A stretch of 64,000 bases of DNA from Bacteroidota bacterium (GCA_025454835.1 JALONQ010000001.1:124001-188000); one strand, 5' to 3'; counted from the first letter of the stretch, positions 34,940 through 44,545 are shown. The notes: generated by a model not told the origin, from the sequence alone. Program-made: numbers and translations.

Positions 34940-37579
34940 TCAGCTCAGTTTACGTTTCGTTTCGACGCTCTGGTAGGCTTCGATGACGTCGCCCACCTTG
35001 AGGTCGTTGAATCCTTCGAGATGCAGACCGCACTCGTACCCCTGCTCCACCTCACGGACGTCGTCTTTGAACCGCTTCAGCGATGCGAGCGAACCGTCGA
35101 ACACCTGCACGCCATCGCGTACGAGTCGCACGCGCGCGTTCCGGTGGATCTTGCCGTCACGCACATAGCAACCGGCGATCGTCCCCACCTTCGAGATCTT
35201 GAACGTCTCGCGCACTTCGACGGTGGCCGTGATCTGCTCGGAAACCGTCGGCGCGAGCATGCCTTCCAGTGCCGATTTGACGTCGTTGATCGCGTCGTAA
35301 ATGATGCTGTAGAGCCGGATGTCGATATCTTCCTGCTCGGCCAGCTGACGGGCCTTCAAATTCGGACGCACGTGGAAGCCGATGATAACCGCCTGCGACG
35401 CCACGGCGAGAAGCACATCCGATTCGGAGATGCCACCCACCGCCTTGTGGATCACCTGCACTTTCACTTCCTCGGTCGACAGTTTCATGAGCGAATCGGC
35501 GAGCGCTTCCGCTGATCCGTCGACGTCGGCTTTCACAATGACCGGCAGGTCACGCACCTGGCCGTCTTTGATCTGCTTGGAGATGTCGTCAAGCGTCAGG
35601 CGACGGTTCTGACGGAAGTCCTGCTCCCGTTTCAGTTGTTGACGGCGGAGACTCACCTCTCGCGCTTCACGCTCGTCTTCAACGACGATCAGCGGGTCGC
35701 CGGCCTGCGGAATGCCCTCGAAACCGATCACTTGGACCGGCCGCGACGGGCCGGCCGCTTCCACCCGCTGGCCTCGCTCATCGAACATCGCACGCACACG
35801 ACCGCTCCAGATGCCGACGACGAACGCATCTCCGATGCGCAGCGTCCCCTTCTGAACGAGCACCGTGGCCGTGATACCGCGACCCTTGTCGAGCTCTGCC
35901 TCGACGACCGCCGCCCGAGCTTGACGGTCCGGGTTGGCTTTCAGGTCCAGCACGTCCGCCTCGAGGCCGATCTTCTCCAGCAGGAGGTCGATGTTCTTTC
36001 CGGTCTTTGCCGAAAGCTCCACCACCTGGCACTTGCCGCCGTATTCTTCGACAAGCAATCCACGCTCCGCGAGCTGCTGCTTGATGCGCTCCGGATTCGC
36101 ATCCGGTTTGTCGATCTTGTTGATGGCCACCACCATAGGCACGCTGGCCGCCTGCGCATGGCTGATAGCTTCAAGGGTCTGAGGCATCACCGCATCGTCA
36201 GCCGCGACCACCAGGACAACGATGTCGGTCACCTGGGCTCCGCGCGCTCGCATGGCGGTGAAGGCCTCGTGACCGGGGGTGTCGAGGAAAGTGATCTGGC
36301 GGCCGCTGGCGGTCTGCACCTCGTACGCGCCGATGTGCTGTGTGATGCCGCCCGATTCCCCGGCGACAACGTTGGCACTTCGGATATGGTCCAGAAGCGA
36401 GGTCTTGCCGTGGTCGACATGGCCCATGATCGTGACCACCGGAGGCCGGCCGACGAGCGTGGACACGTCGTCCTCGTAGTCCTCCAGTTCATCGGCAGTA
36501 AACTCATCCTGGAACGCCACCTGGAAGCCGAATTCGTCCGCAACGAGCGTGATCGTGTCCTTATCGAGCCGCTGGTTGATGGACACCATGATCCCGAGAC
36601 CCATGACCTTCTGAATCACCTCGGCGACCGAGACGCGCATCATGTTCGCGAGCTCGCCAACGGAAACGAACTCCGTGACCCGCAGACGCGAAGCTTCCTG
36701 CTCCTGCTCCTCGTGCAATCGGGCTTCAGCTTCCTCGCGACGCTCTTTCTTCTTCTTCTTGACGGCGGCCCGGGCTGTTGCCACCGCGTCCTCGGTCATT
36801 TCCGTCATCGTTTCGCGGATCGCGCGATCGACGTCTGCGACGTTGACTTCAGCACGCCGTCCCTTCTTCTTCTTCTTCGCTTTGGATTCCTCGTCTTCAC
36901 GGGCCGTCGGCGTCTTCGTCGCCACTTTCGTCGGCTCGGTGCGGATCTTCTTCTTCTTTTTCTTCTTCTTGTCAGCTTCCGATTCTGCGCCAGGGGCCGG
37001 TTTGGCCGCCTTCGTCAGGTCGAGCTTGCCCTTGATCGTCAGCCCTCGGGTCTGCCGCGCCTGGAGGGCTTCCAGAGGCGATTGCGGACGCCGCGCAGCG
37101 GGAACCGCCGGCGTCTCGGGGACAGGCGCCTCCGGAATTTCCGCAACGGCGACCACCTCGACCCCCGCATCACCGACCGGCGCCTCAGCTTCAGGCTCTG
37201 GCGTTGGAGCGGCCTCGACCGCTTCGGCGAACACCGCGGCCTCGGCCTCTGGCAAGGATTCGGGCTCGAGGACCGGAACGTCCTCGGCGGCGACCGGCGT
37301 CTCTTCTGCGGGCACGTCTTCGGCGGCCTTCTTCTCGCTCTTCTCCGGCACGTCCTTCTTCCGGGAGGTGCGGAATTCCTGCACCTTCCGGTTGTGTCGG
37401 TCGGCGACGTCCTTTTCCTTCTTGAAGTGGCCCATGACGGCGTGCAACATGTCGTCCGTCACGGTCGACATGTGGTTCTTCGCCTCGAAGCCCTTCTTGT
37501 GGAGGAACTCCAGGATCGTGTCGCTGGCGAGATTCAGCTCTTTCGCCAGATTGTAGATCTTGACTTTCTTTTCAGCCAT
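34940..37579 (-). CDS. infB: Translation initiation factor IF-2
   Basis: An 879-residue IF-2. The N-terminal IF2_N domain (KIYNLAKELNLASDTILEFL) is followed by a long low-complexity region rich in Ala, Glu, Pro and Lys runs (about 60-300), then a second IF2_N-like domain. The GTPase begins near residue 385 with GHVDHGKTSLLDH; SGGITQHIGAYEV, DTPGHEAF, NKIDKPDANP and SAKTG follow. Domains II-IV run to the end (fMet-tRNA-binding C2 domain). It places initiator tRNA on the 30S subunit. Confidence 0.97.
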   Translation of the reverse strand: MAEKKVKIYNLAKELNLASDTILEFLHKKGFEAKNHMSTVTDDMLHAVMGHFKKEKDVADRHNRKVQEFRTSRKKDVPEKSEKKAAEDVPAEETPVAAEDVPVLEPESLPEAEAAVFAEAVEAAPTPEPEAEAPVGDAGVEVVAVAEIPEAPVPETPAVPAARRPQSPLEALQARQTRGLTIKGKLDLTKAAKPAPGAESEADKKKKKKKKIRTEPTKVATKTPTAREDEESKAKKKKKGRRAEVNVADVDRAIRETMTEMTEDAVATARAAVKKKKKERREEAEARLHEEQEQEASRLRVTEFVSVGELANMMRVSVAEVIQKVMGLGIMVSINQRLDKDTITLVADEFGFQVAFQDEFTADELEDYEDDVSTLVGRPPVVTIMGHVDHGKTSLLDHIRSANVVAGESGGITQHIGAYEVQTASGRQITFLDTPGHEAFTAMRARGAQVTDIVVLVVAADDAVMPQTLEAISHAQAASVPMVVAINKIDKPDANPERIKQQLAERGLLVEEYGGKCQVVELSAKTGKNIDLLLEKIGLEADVLDLKANPDRQARAAVVEAELDKGRGITATVLVQKGTLRIGDAFVVGIWSGRVRAMFDERGQRVEAAGPSRPVQVIGFEGIPQAGDPLIVVEDEREAREVSLRRQQLKREQDFRQNRRLTLDDISKQIKDGQVRDLPVIVKADVDGSAEALADSLMKLSTEEVKVQVIHKAVGGISESDVLLAVASQAVIIGFHVRPNLKARQLAEQEDIDIRLYSIIYDAINDVKSALEGMLAPTVSEQITATVEVRETFKISKVGTIAGCYVRDGKIHRNARVRLVRDGVQVFDGSLASLKRFKDDVREVEQGYECGLHLEGFNDLKVGDVIEAYQSVETKRKLS

Positions 37580-37614
37580 GCGGATGTCTGTGCTTTCCGG
37601 TCACGCAGCGTGCG

Positions 37615-38952
37615 TCAGGCCTCGGTTCGGTCGCTCTCGGCCGGAGCGTCCGGCGTCGCGGGCGGAGCGCTCGGCACTCTGTCGGCCGCGCTACTCTCAT
37701 CTTCCTCCACCTCGGCCTCTTCCAGGCCTTGTCGCAGCATCTCGACGATTTCGTCGAGCTTCGTCTCTTCGATGCCGAGCGCGGCGATCAGCTCCGACTT
37801 CGGCGTTTCGATCACGGAGCGAACGGTCTCGTAGCCCTCGTCGAAGAACTTGTGGAACAGCACATCGCCAAGCTCCTCGCGGAACTCCGACAGATCCATG
37901 TCATACTCTTCCTCCTCGACACCTTCCTTCAGGACCTGGATATCGTACCCCGTCAGCTTCGACGCGAGGCGCACATTCTGCCCTCCGCGACCGATGGCCA
38001 GCGAGACCTGGTCCTGGGCGACGAGAACCGACGCCTTCTTGGTCTCGGCATCGACCTTGACTTCCTTCAATTTCGCCGGCGCCATCGACCGCTGAATGAA
38101 GACGAGCGGATCCTCGGAATAGTTGATGACGTCGATATTCTCGTTGTTAAGCTCACGCACAATGGCGTGGATGCGTACGCCCTTCATGCCGACGCAAGCG
38201 CCCACGGCATCGATGCGCTCGTCATGCGACAGCACGGCCACCTTCGCGCGGTCGCCCGGTTCGCGAGCGATGCGCTTGATCTCGATGATACCATCGTAGA
38301 TCTCCGGGATCTCGATCTCGAACAGGCGGACGAGGAATTGCGGATCGGCGCGCGAAATGATGACGGTCGGATTGCCCGTGCCTTTGCGCACCTCCTTCAC
38401 GACCGCCCGAAGCGTGTCGCCCTTCTTGTAGCGTTCCTTGTAGATCTGCTCACTGCGCGGGAGGATGATCTCCGACTTGTTGTGCATGACGAGGATCTCG
38501 CCGCGCCCCTTGCGGATCTGGTAGATCTCGCCGACGACGATCTCGCCGACGGCATTCGAGTACTCGTTGTAGATCGTCTCGCGCTCGATCTCTTTGATGC
38601 GTTGGTTCAAGTTCTGTTTGGCGCTGATGACGAGGCGGCGCCCGAAATCGGCCATCGGGATGATCTCGACGAACTCCTCGCCGGGCTCCATCGCTTCGCC
38701 GGTCTTCTCCTTCACCTCTTGCACCGAGATCTGCGTGCTGGGGTCGGTCACCTCGGCGACGACCTCCTTCTCGAGATAGATCTCGATGTCGCCTTTGTCC
38801 ATGTTCACGACGATGTCGTACTTGGCGTTCAGGCCATATTTCTTCTTCACCATCATCCCGAAGATGTCTTCGATGATGCCGATGAGGATGTCCCGGTCGA
38901 GCCCCTTCTCACGGGCCATGAGTGAGAATGAGTCGACGATCTCGTGATTCAT
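37615..38952 (-). CDS. nusA: Transcription termination/antitermination factor NusA
   Basis: A 445-residue NusA. It has an N-terminal RNA polymerase-binding domain (about 1-125), S1 domain (about 130-200), KH1 and KH2 (about 205-345, with VGACVGMKGVRIHAIVRELN and LAIGRGGQNVRLASKLTG) and an acidic C-terminal tail lacking full E. coli-type AR repeats. The ATG at 38952 follows GGAGG at 5 nt; an upstream TTG is rejected. NusA promotes intrinsic termination and pausing. A terminator hairpin sits in the leader of its own operon, suggesting self-control. Confidence 0.96.
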   Translation of the reverse strand: MNHEIVDSFSLMAREKGLDRDILIGIIEDIFGMMVKKKYGLNAKYDIVVNMDKGDIEIYLEKEVVAEVTDPSTQISVQEVKEKTGEAMEPGEEFVEIIPMADFGRRLVISAKQNLNQRIKEIERETIYNEYSNAVGEIVVGEIYQIRKGRGEILVMHNKSEIILPRSEQIYKERYKKGDTLRAVVKEVRKGTGNPTVIISRADPQFLVRLFEIEIPEIYDGIIEIKRIAREPGDRAKVAVLSHDERIDAVGACVGMKGVRIHAIVRELNNENIDVINYSEDPLVFIQRSMAPAKLKEVKVDAETKKASVLVAQDQVSLAIGRGGQNVRLASKLTGYDIQVLKEGVEEEEYDMDLSEFREELGDVLFHKFFDEGYETVRSVIETPKSELIAALGIEETKLDEIVEMLRQGLEEAEVEEDESSAADRVPSAPPATPDAPAESDRTEA

Positions 38953-39022
38953 GTGTTCCTCCAAAACGGACCGCTCGTGGCGCTTGCCTGTCCTTCCCGA
39001 CGGCGATGGCCGTCGGGCAGGG

Positions 39023-39478
39023 TCACCACGGCAGTTCGATGTAACTTTCTTGAATGTCGTCGAAGGCCACCTTGACCGGGGCGTTTCCTTCCACGTCGAA
39101 GCTGAGGGTCGAGCCTTCTACGGAATGCAGCCGTCCTCGGAAGGTCGTTGTGCCCTCGCCGCTGCGAGCTTTGATACGGAACGGCCTGCCAACATGCCGT
39201 GGATACTGTCGCAGCATCCGCAGCGGCTTGTCGGCGCCCGGCGAGGTCACTTCCATCCGGAACGGGCCCTGTAGACCCTCGACGGCATCGAGGATCGGAC
39301 CCAATTCGCGACTGATCTTCACGCAGGTGTCGATGGATACGCCCACGTCGGTATCCACCAGGACCTGAAGCAGGCGAGAGCGGTGGTCTGACGTGAAGAC
39401 GAGGTCGACAAGATACGCCCCTGCCTGTTCAACGACGGGAGTGACGATCGGGATCAGACGTTCGCGCATTGGGTTCAT
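39023..39478 (-). CDS. rimP: Ribosome maturation factor RimP
   Basis: A 151-residue RimP needed for 30S assembly. It has an N-terminal alpha/beta domain (LIPIVTPVVEQAGAYLVDLV, VLVDTDVGVSIDTCVKISRE, MEVTSPGADKPL) and a C-terminal SH3-like domain. Two ATGs compete: 39478, three bases past a T8 run, and 39469. It is first gene of the rimP-nusA-infB-rbfA-truB-ribF-rpsO-pnp block. The promoter at 39522-39552 and the hairpin at 39482-39511 both lie upstream, so transcription must pass a terminator before the first codon. Confidence 0.93.
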   Translation of the reverse strand: MNPMRERLIPIVTPVVEQAGAYLVDLVFTSDHRSRLLQVLVDTDVGVSIDTCVKISRELGPILDAVEGLQGPFRMEVTSPGADKPLRMLRQYPRHVGRPFRIKARSGEGTTTFRGRLHSVEGSTLSFDVEGNAPVKVAFDDIQESYIELPW

Positions 39479-39481
39479 AGC

Positions 39482-39511
39482 AAAAAAAATAGCCCGTTCC
39501 AGCGGGCTATT
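39482..39511 (-). terminator. Intrinsic terminator in rimP leader
   Basis: The minus strand reads AATAGCCCG (39503-39511), six-base loop, CGGGCTATT (39488-39496), then an eight-T run (39482-39489). It is a perfect stem with T8. It ends the upstream ABC permease operon and also lies inside the rimP transcript leader. Confidence 0.92.
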
Positions 39512-39521
39512 CCGAAACATT

Positions 39522-39552
39522 TCAATATACGGCCGCCTTCTTGAAGAAGCAA
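39522..39552 (-). promoter_or_regulatory. Bacteroidota-type promoter of rimP-nusA-infB block
   Basis: The minus strand has TTG (39550-39552), 20 bases and TATATTGA (39522-39529). The predicted start near 39518 is upstream of the terminator hairpin, so the hairpin would be the 5' end of the mRNA. Confidence 0.6.
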
Positions 39553-39566
39553 GAGAGCCTTTAAGC

Positions 39567-40376
39567 CTATCCTTTTACTCCACCGCGAGTAAGCCCTTCG
39601 ATCAACGCCTTCTGACCCACCACATAGACCAGAATCGCCGGAAGCAGGGACAGCACAGCACCGGCGGCCACGAGTCTGAAATTCGCCGAAAAGGCTGTCG
39701 ATAGACCGGTCAGGCCAACCGGGAGGGTCGTCACCGAAGCATCCCGCACGACGATCAGCGGCCAAAGGAGGCTGTTCCAGGAACTGACGAATGTCAGCAC
39801 CGCAAGCGAGCCCAGGGCCGGCTTGGAAAGCGGCAAGAGGATCGTCCACCAGTAGCGCCACGGTGAGCAGCCGTCGATCGCCGCGGCGTCATCCAATTCC
39901 CGAGGGATCGTCATGTAGTACTGACGAAGGTACAGGATCCCGAAGGCATTCACTGCGAACGGCAGGACGATGCCCGGCAGGGTGTTGAGCAATCCAAGTT
40001 GCATCACCAAGCCGTAGAGCGGCACCAGCAACACCTGCTCCGGGATCAGAAGACTCGCCAGAAGCGCCCCCATGATGATCGAGCGCCCCCGGAATTGCAT
40101 CCGGGCGAGCGGAAACGCCGCGGCAGCCGAAAGACCGACCATGAGCGCCACCGCCGCGCATGCCACGATCAGACTGTTGAGCGCGTAGGTACCGAACGGT
40201 ATCTGACGCCAGACCTCAGAGAAGTTAGTCCATTGGGGGTCTGCAGGGATCAACGTTGGCGGGACAGCGAAGATCTCCTCCGTTCCCTTCAAGGAGGTCG
40301 ACACCATCCACACGAACGGCCCCGTAAGGACGACGATCAGCGACGCCATGAACGCCCAACGGATGGCGCGCCTCAT
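39567..40376 (-). CDS. Carbohydrate ABC transporter permease, MalG type
   Basis: A 269-residue CUT1 importer permease with six transmembrane helices. The EAA loop ELDDAAAIDGCSPWRYWWTI (about 180-199) contacts the ATPase. The ATG at 40376 overlaps the stop of the upstream permease (ATGA); the longer open frame is not coding. It ends about 55 nt before a strong terminator. It works with the second permease and binding lipoprotein; the ATPase is probably UgpC at 27.9-29.0 kb. Confidence 0.93.
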   Translation of the reverse strand: MRRAIRWAFMASLIVVLTGPFVWMVSTSLKGTEEIFAVPPTLIPADPQWTNFSEVWRQIPFGTYALNSLIVACAAVALMVGLSAAAAFPLARMQFRGRSIIMGALLASLLIPEQVLLVPLYGLVMQLGLLNTLPGIVLPFAVNAFGILYLRQYYMTIPRELDDAAAIDGCSPWRYWWTILLPLSKPALGSLAVLTFVSSWNSLLWPLIVVRDASVTTLPVGLTGLSTAFSANFRLVAAGAVLSLLPAILVYVVGQKALIEGLTRGGVKG

Positions 40377-41224
40377 TCGTCCCTCCACATCCTCATCTGC
40401 AGTACGGACAAGGCCAGCAGCCCGAGGAAGAGCATCACGCTCAACGCTGCCGCGGGGCCGTACCGGAGGTCGACGAATGCCATCTGGTAGATCAGCGGCA
40501 TGATCGTCTTCTGCGCCGCAGGCGCGTGCGGCGAAAGCACGTAGAGTTCGTCGAAGACCTTGAGCGCCGCAATGCCAGAGATGATCGATGCCACGATCAC
40601 CGTCGGACGCATCATCGGCAGGATCACGTGCCAGAACTTCATCCACCCCACCGCCCCCTCCAATTCGGCGCTTTCCTCCACCTCCTTCGGAATGGCCGTC
40701 AATCCCGCGAGGAAGATCAGGCCATAGTATCCCAGTCCCTTCCAAACGGTCAACGACATGGCCGTCGCCAGGTTCAGCGGATACGACGTCAGCCAGGGGA
40801 CCGGTGTGGAGACCGCACCGCTGGCGAGGAGCATCGCGTTGAACAGTCCGACATCTTCCTGAAAGACCCAGCGCCAGATGATCCCGGCGACCACCATGGG
40901 CGTGAGGACTGGAAGGAATGTGATCAGCCGCAGCGTCGCACTGCTTCGGCCCGCCGATCGAAGCAGCAGCGCAAGCCCGAGAGAGAGAAGAATGACGACC
41001 GGGGTCACGAGCAGGTAGATCAGGCTGTTCCCGAGTGCGGCCAAGGCTGACGGGTCGTCCAAGAGACGCAGGTAGTGCTCAAGCCCAACCCAGGCAGGCT
41101 CGCGCACAAACGAGTGTCGCTCAAACGACATCCGGATGACCTCGAGGAACGGCACCGCCGTGAAGAGGATGAGGAAGATCCCTGCCGGGGCAAGGAACAT
41201 GACGATGGTCGAGCGACGACTCAT
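40373..41224 (-). CDS. Carbohydrate ABC transporter permease, MalF/UgpA type
   Basis: A 283-residue CUT1 permease with six transmembrane helices. The EAA loop lies in EVEESAELEGAVGWMKFWHV (about 185-204). A central hydrophilic WRWVFQEDVGLFNAML segment and the terminal QMAFVDLRYGPAAALSVML are typical of UgpA-like subunits. The start overlaps the binding-protein stop and the stop overlaps the next permease start, so all three are translationally coupled. Confidence 0.93.
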   Translation of the reverse strand: MSRRSTIVMFLAPAGIFLILFTAVPFLEVIRMSFERHSFVREPAWVGLEHYLRLLDDPSALAALGNSLIYLLVTPVVILLSLGLALLLRSAGRSSATLRLITFLPVLTPMVVAGIIWRWVFQEDVGLFNAMLLASGAVSTPVPWLTSYPLNLATAMSLTVWKGLGYYGLIFLAGLTAIPKEVEESAELEGAVGWMKFWHVILPMMRPTVIVASIISGIAALKVFDELYVLSPHAPAAQKTIMPLIYQMAFVDLRYGPAAALSVMLFLGLLALSVLQMRMWRDE

Positions 41225-42468
41225 GGCTCCGCAAGGACCTCATTCCACTGAGCCTGAGCGCTGGCTAGAGACTCGGCGGGGGATCGGCGGCCCAGAAAGC
41301 ACGCGAGCATCTGTTCCTTGAAGATCTCGCGAAGCCGCGCATACTGCGGGATCGACGGCCGCAGGACCCTGGCGTGCAAGAGCTGTTCGGCGGCGATGAT
41401 ACGCGAACGGGTCGTCAGCGAGGAGTCCATCTTGCCGAAGAACGGGTCTCTGAGCGCAGATCGGACCGACGGGAAGACCGGGACGAGCCGGGAGAAAGCG
41501 ATCTGAGGGGCCGCCGACGTCATGAACTCCGCCAGCGCGGCCGCCGCAGGCCGATTGGTCGCCCTGCTCGTCACGGCCAAGGCCATGACGTCGAGTTCTT
41601 TCCAGCCCGCAGCGCCGGCCGGCGCCGGAGCGACCGTCGTCCGCCGGAGACGATCGGGAGCATTCTGTTCGATGAGTCGCAAGAATTGCGGAGCTCCCAC
41701 GAACAACGGAACCGCACCTGCCTGGTACAGGTCGATGCCACCTTGGTGACCAGCCATGAGTGACTCCCTTGGCAAGGCTCCCCGGCGAAAAGCCTCCAGC
41801 CAACGCTCCAGGACGCGGGCAGCCTCTGGAGTTGCGAAGACCGCCCGTTTCCCGTCTGCCGACACCAACGAGATCCCTTCGCTCTCGAGAACCTGCAACA
41901 GGTAGCTGTCGACGACGAGGTTGAAGAAGAATCCGGGCTTGCCTGTTCGCAGGTGATATGCCCGGGCGAGTTCGAGGATGCCATCGAACGTCGCCGGCAA
42001 TGCACCTGAGAAACCGGCCGCGTTGAGCGCGACCGAATCTGCCACGAGCACTTTCGTGGCCAGGTACCACGGCACGGCGTAGATCGCGCCATCGACCCGC
42101 ATCGGGTCGATGGCCGCGGGAAGATAGTCGGCGAGTTGTCCGGCGGAAACAAGAGAATCGAGGGAAACGAGCGCTTCGAGGCGAACATACTGGCGGACGA
42201 CATCGGCCGGAAGATTGACCACATCCGGGGCCTCTCCTGCCGAAAGAGCGGCGATGAACTTCTGCGTGAACCCCTCGTACGGGACGTCCACCCACTTCAC
42301 CTTGACCCCCGGATGCTGGTCCTCAAACTGCCCGACAACCTCCGCCATGTACTCGTCGAAGGCGGGGGAGAGTTGCAGCGTCCATAATTCCACGGTGGCA
42401 GGATCACGATCGGTGCCACGGCACCCGGCAAAGACCATCGCCACCATGAGGGCGATCCAGTTCCTCAT
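41221..42468 (-). CDS. Sugar ABC transporter substrate-binding lipoprotein
   Basis: A 415-residue family 1 extracellular solute-binding protein. The signal peptide ends in a lipobox (VFAGC, Cys16). It has FEDQHPGVKVKWVDVPYEGF, ALSAGEAPDVVNLPADVV and YAVPWYLATKVLVAD, typical of maltose/UgpB-type proteins. The start overlaps the trpG stop (ATGA), an unusual coupling of tryptophan synthesis and sugar import. The ligand cannot be inferred. Confidence 0.92.
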   Translation of the reverse strand: MRNWIALMVAMVFAGCRGTDRDPATVELWTLQLSPAFDEYMAEVVGQFEDQHPGVKVKWVDVPYEGFTQKFIAALSAGEAPDVVNLPADVVRQYVRLEALVSLDSLVSAGQLADYLPAAIDPMRVDGAIYAVPWYLATKVLVADSVALNAAGFSGALPATFDGILELARAYHLRTGKPGFFFNLVVDSYLLQVLESEGISLVSADGKRAVFATPEAARVLERWLEAFRRGALPRESLMAGHQGGIDLYQAGAVPLFVGAPQFLRLIEQNAPDRLRRTTVAPAPAGAAGWKELDVMALAVTSRATNRPAAAALAEFMTSAAPQIAFSRLVPVFPSVRSALRDPFFGKMDSSLTTRSRIIAAEQLLHARVLRPSIPQYARLREIFKEQMLACFLGRRSPAESLASAQAQWNEVLAEP

Positions 42469-43031
42469 CGCATCGCCAGGAAGTTTCGCAAGAGATCGTG
42501 GCCGAATTCCGTGGCGATCGATTCGGGATGGAACTGCACCCCAAACACGCGAAAGCGACGGTGCTGCACGCCCATGATCGTCCCGTCGTCAGTCCAGGCC
42601 GTGACCTCGAGATCTGCCGGGACGGTTTCGCGGTCGACCACAAGTGAATGGTATCGGGTGGCGGTGAACGGCGATGGAATGCCAAGGAAGACCCCTCGAC
42701 CCGAGTGATGGATACGCGAGGTCTTGCCGTGGACGATCTCGCTCGCGCGCCTGACGACCCCTCCGTAGGCGGCTCCGATCGCTTGGTGGCCCAGACAGAC
42801 CCCCAGAATCGGGATGGTCGGACCGCACGTTCTGATAACGTCCACCGAGATGCCCGCTTCAGCCGGAGTACACGGGCCCGGCGAGATGACGATCCCACGC
42901 GGAGCCATCGCGAGCACGGCGTCTGGGGTCGTTTCGTCGTTCCGCGCAACCTTCACCTCCTGCCGCAGCTCGCCCAGGTACTGCACGAGATTGTACGTGA
43001 AGGAATCGTAGTTGTCGATCACCACGATCAT
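42465..43031 (-). CDS. trpG: Anthranilate synthase component II / glutamine amidotransferase
   Basis: A 188-residue class I glutamine amidotransferase. The nucleophile Cys lies in GVCLGHQAIG (about 77-86), the catalytic His-x-Glu in QFHPES, and VISPGPCTPAEAG is the oxyanion segment. It supplies ammonia to TrpE (or PabB) for anthranilate synthesis. It overlaps trpE at its start and the binding-protein gene at its stop. TrpG and PabA cannot be separated by sequence alone; the trpE neighbour favours TrpG. Confidence 0.93.
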   Translation of the reverse strand: MIVVIDNYDSFTYNLVQYLGELRQEVKVARNDETTPDAVLAMAPRGIVISPGPCTPAEAGISVDVIRTCGPTIPILGVCLGHQAIGAAYGGVVRRASEIVHGKTSRIHHSGRGVFLGIPSPFTATRYHSLVVDRETVPADLEVTAWTDDGTIMGVQHRRFRVFGVQFHPESIATEFGHDLLRNFLAMR

Positions 43032-44545
43032 GCGGTGGGTCCCCCCTTTCGGCTCATCAGCGAGACGTCATCCAACGTCCTGAGTGTCGCCGCAAGCTTC
43101 TCCTGGGTCTCCTCGAATTCGCGAGCAGGCCGTGAATCGAGGACGATGCCGGCGCCGCTTCGCAAGTGGAGCCTTCCCTCGTGCAACACCATCGTGCGGA
43201 TGGCGATGCAGGAGTCCATATTCCCGGAGAAGTCGAGGTACGCGATCGCTCCTCCATAGACGCCTCGCCGGTCTCGCTCGAGCTCTGCGATGATCTCCAA
43301 CGCACGGAGCTTGGGGGCCCCGCTCAGCGTCCCGGCGGGGAAGCAAGCCATGAGGGCGTCCAACGCGGAGACGTCTTCGCGCAACGCTCCCCGTACGTTG
43401 GAAACCAGATGCATGACGTGCGAGAAGAACTCCACCTGCATGAAGGCCGAGACCGAGACCGTACCGAAAGAACAGATGCGTCCGAGATCGTTCCGGCCGA
43501 GGTCGACCAGCATCAGGTGTTCCGCCCGTTCTTTGACGTCGGCGAGCAATTCGGCCGCAAGCACCTCGTCCTCCGAAGGGGTCGCACCCCGTCGACGCGT
43601 GCCGGCGATCGGCCGTGTCGCCACCGACCTGCCGTCGACTCGCACCAGCATCTCCGGAGAAGCGCCGATGATCGCGCTCTCGCCTAGCTGCAGATGATAC
43701 ATATACGGGGAGGGATTCAGTCGCCTGAGCATGCGGTAGAGCGTGAACGGATCTCCGTCGAACGGTTGTTGCACCTCCTGCGAAAGAACGACCTGAAAGA
43801 TGTCGCCCGCGCGAATGTAGTCTTGCGCCGCCCGCACCCAACCTTCGAATCGTTCTTGCGTCGGAGCCGAGGTCCGATCACCGACCGTCCGTGGCGCGGC
43901 AAGCTCCGGATCGACCGGACGTCGCAAGAGCTCTTCGAGCCGCCTCACCTCCGCCACCGCCTTGTCATACTCTGACCGCAGATGTGTCTCCGTCCGGCCT
44001 TCGAAGGGCACGAAGCCGTTCGAGATCAAGAAGACCTGACGGAGGACGTTGTCGAAGATAAGGACCGTGTCGCAGAAGAGGAGGACGCCGTCGGGAAGCT
44101 GGCCATCCTCGCGTTCAACCACGCGAAGCCGCTCCATCAACGCCACCGTTTCGAATCCGAAGAACCCAACGGCGCCCCCCGTGAACCGGGGCACGCCCGG
44201 AATCTGCGGAGTTCGAATGAAGCGGAAGATCTTCTTAAGTCCCTCGATAGGATGATCGTCCGGATCGACGAGGGATGGGAGGACCGACACGTCGTCATGA
44301 CGCGGCTCGAGTCGCAGGCGAGATCCCTCGATGCGCGCCACCATGAAGGGGTCTGCGCCGAGAAAGGAATATCGGGCGATCGCATCGCCGCCATCCACGC
44401 TTTCCAATAAGAAGCTCTGCGTTGACCGTTCCCGAAGGCGCAGATAGACCGAGACCGGAGTCTCGGTATCTGCCAGGACGCGTTGGACCACCGGGATGAC
44501 GTTGGCGTGCTCGGCGAGCTGCCGGAATTCTTCGAACGTCGTCAT
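43028..44545 (-). CDS. trpE: Anthranilate synthase component I
   Basis: A 505-residue TrpE that turns chorismate into anthranilate. The N-terminal SFLLESVDGG carries the LLES tryptophan-feedback motif, and NPSPYMYHL completes the inhibitor site. The catalytic C-terminal half has PIAGTRRRGATPSEDE, LVDLGRNDLGRI, HLVSNVRG, PAGTLSGAPK and GGAIAYLDFSGNMDSCIAIR. No trpDCFBA genes follow; instead the operon continues with trpG and a sugar importer. Confidence 0.95.
   Translation of the reverse strand: MTTFEEFRQLAEHANVIPVVQRVLADTETPVSVYLRLRERSTQSFLLESVDGGDAIARYSFLGADPFMVARIEGSRLRLEPRHDDVSVLPSLVDPDDHPIEGLKKIFRFIRTPQIPGVPRFTGGAVGFFGFETVALMERLRVVEREDGQLPDGVLLFCDTVLIFDNVLRQVFLISNGFVPFEGRTETHLRSEYDKAVAEVRRLEELLRRPVDPELAAPRTVGDRTSAPTQERFEGWVRAAQDYIRAGDIFQVVLSQEVQQPFDGDPFTLYRMLRRLNPSPYMYHLQLGESAIIGASPEMLVRVDGRSVATRPIAGTRRRGATPSEDEVLAAELLADVKERAEHLMLVDLGRNDLGRICSFGTVSVSAFMQVEFFSHVMHLVSNVRGALREDVSALDALMACFPAGTLSGAPKLRALEIIAELERDRRGVYGGAIAYLDFSGNMDSCIAIRTMVLHEGRLHLRSGAGIVLDSRPAREFEETQEKLAATLRTLDDVSLMSRKGGPTA

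Noticed and set aside
35636-37834. 732-codon open frame on the plus strand
   Set aside because: Antisense to infB, which has all IF-2 motifs. Its Leu/Phe and Arg runs mirror the Glu/Lys runs of IF-2.
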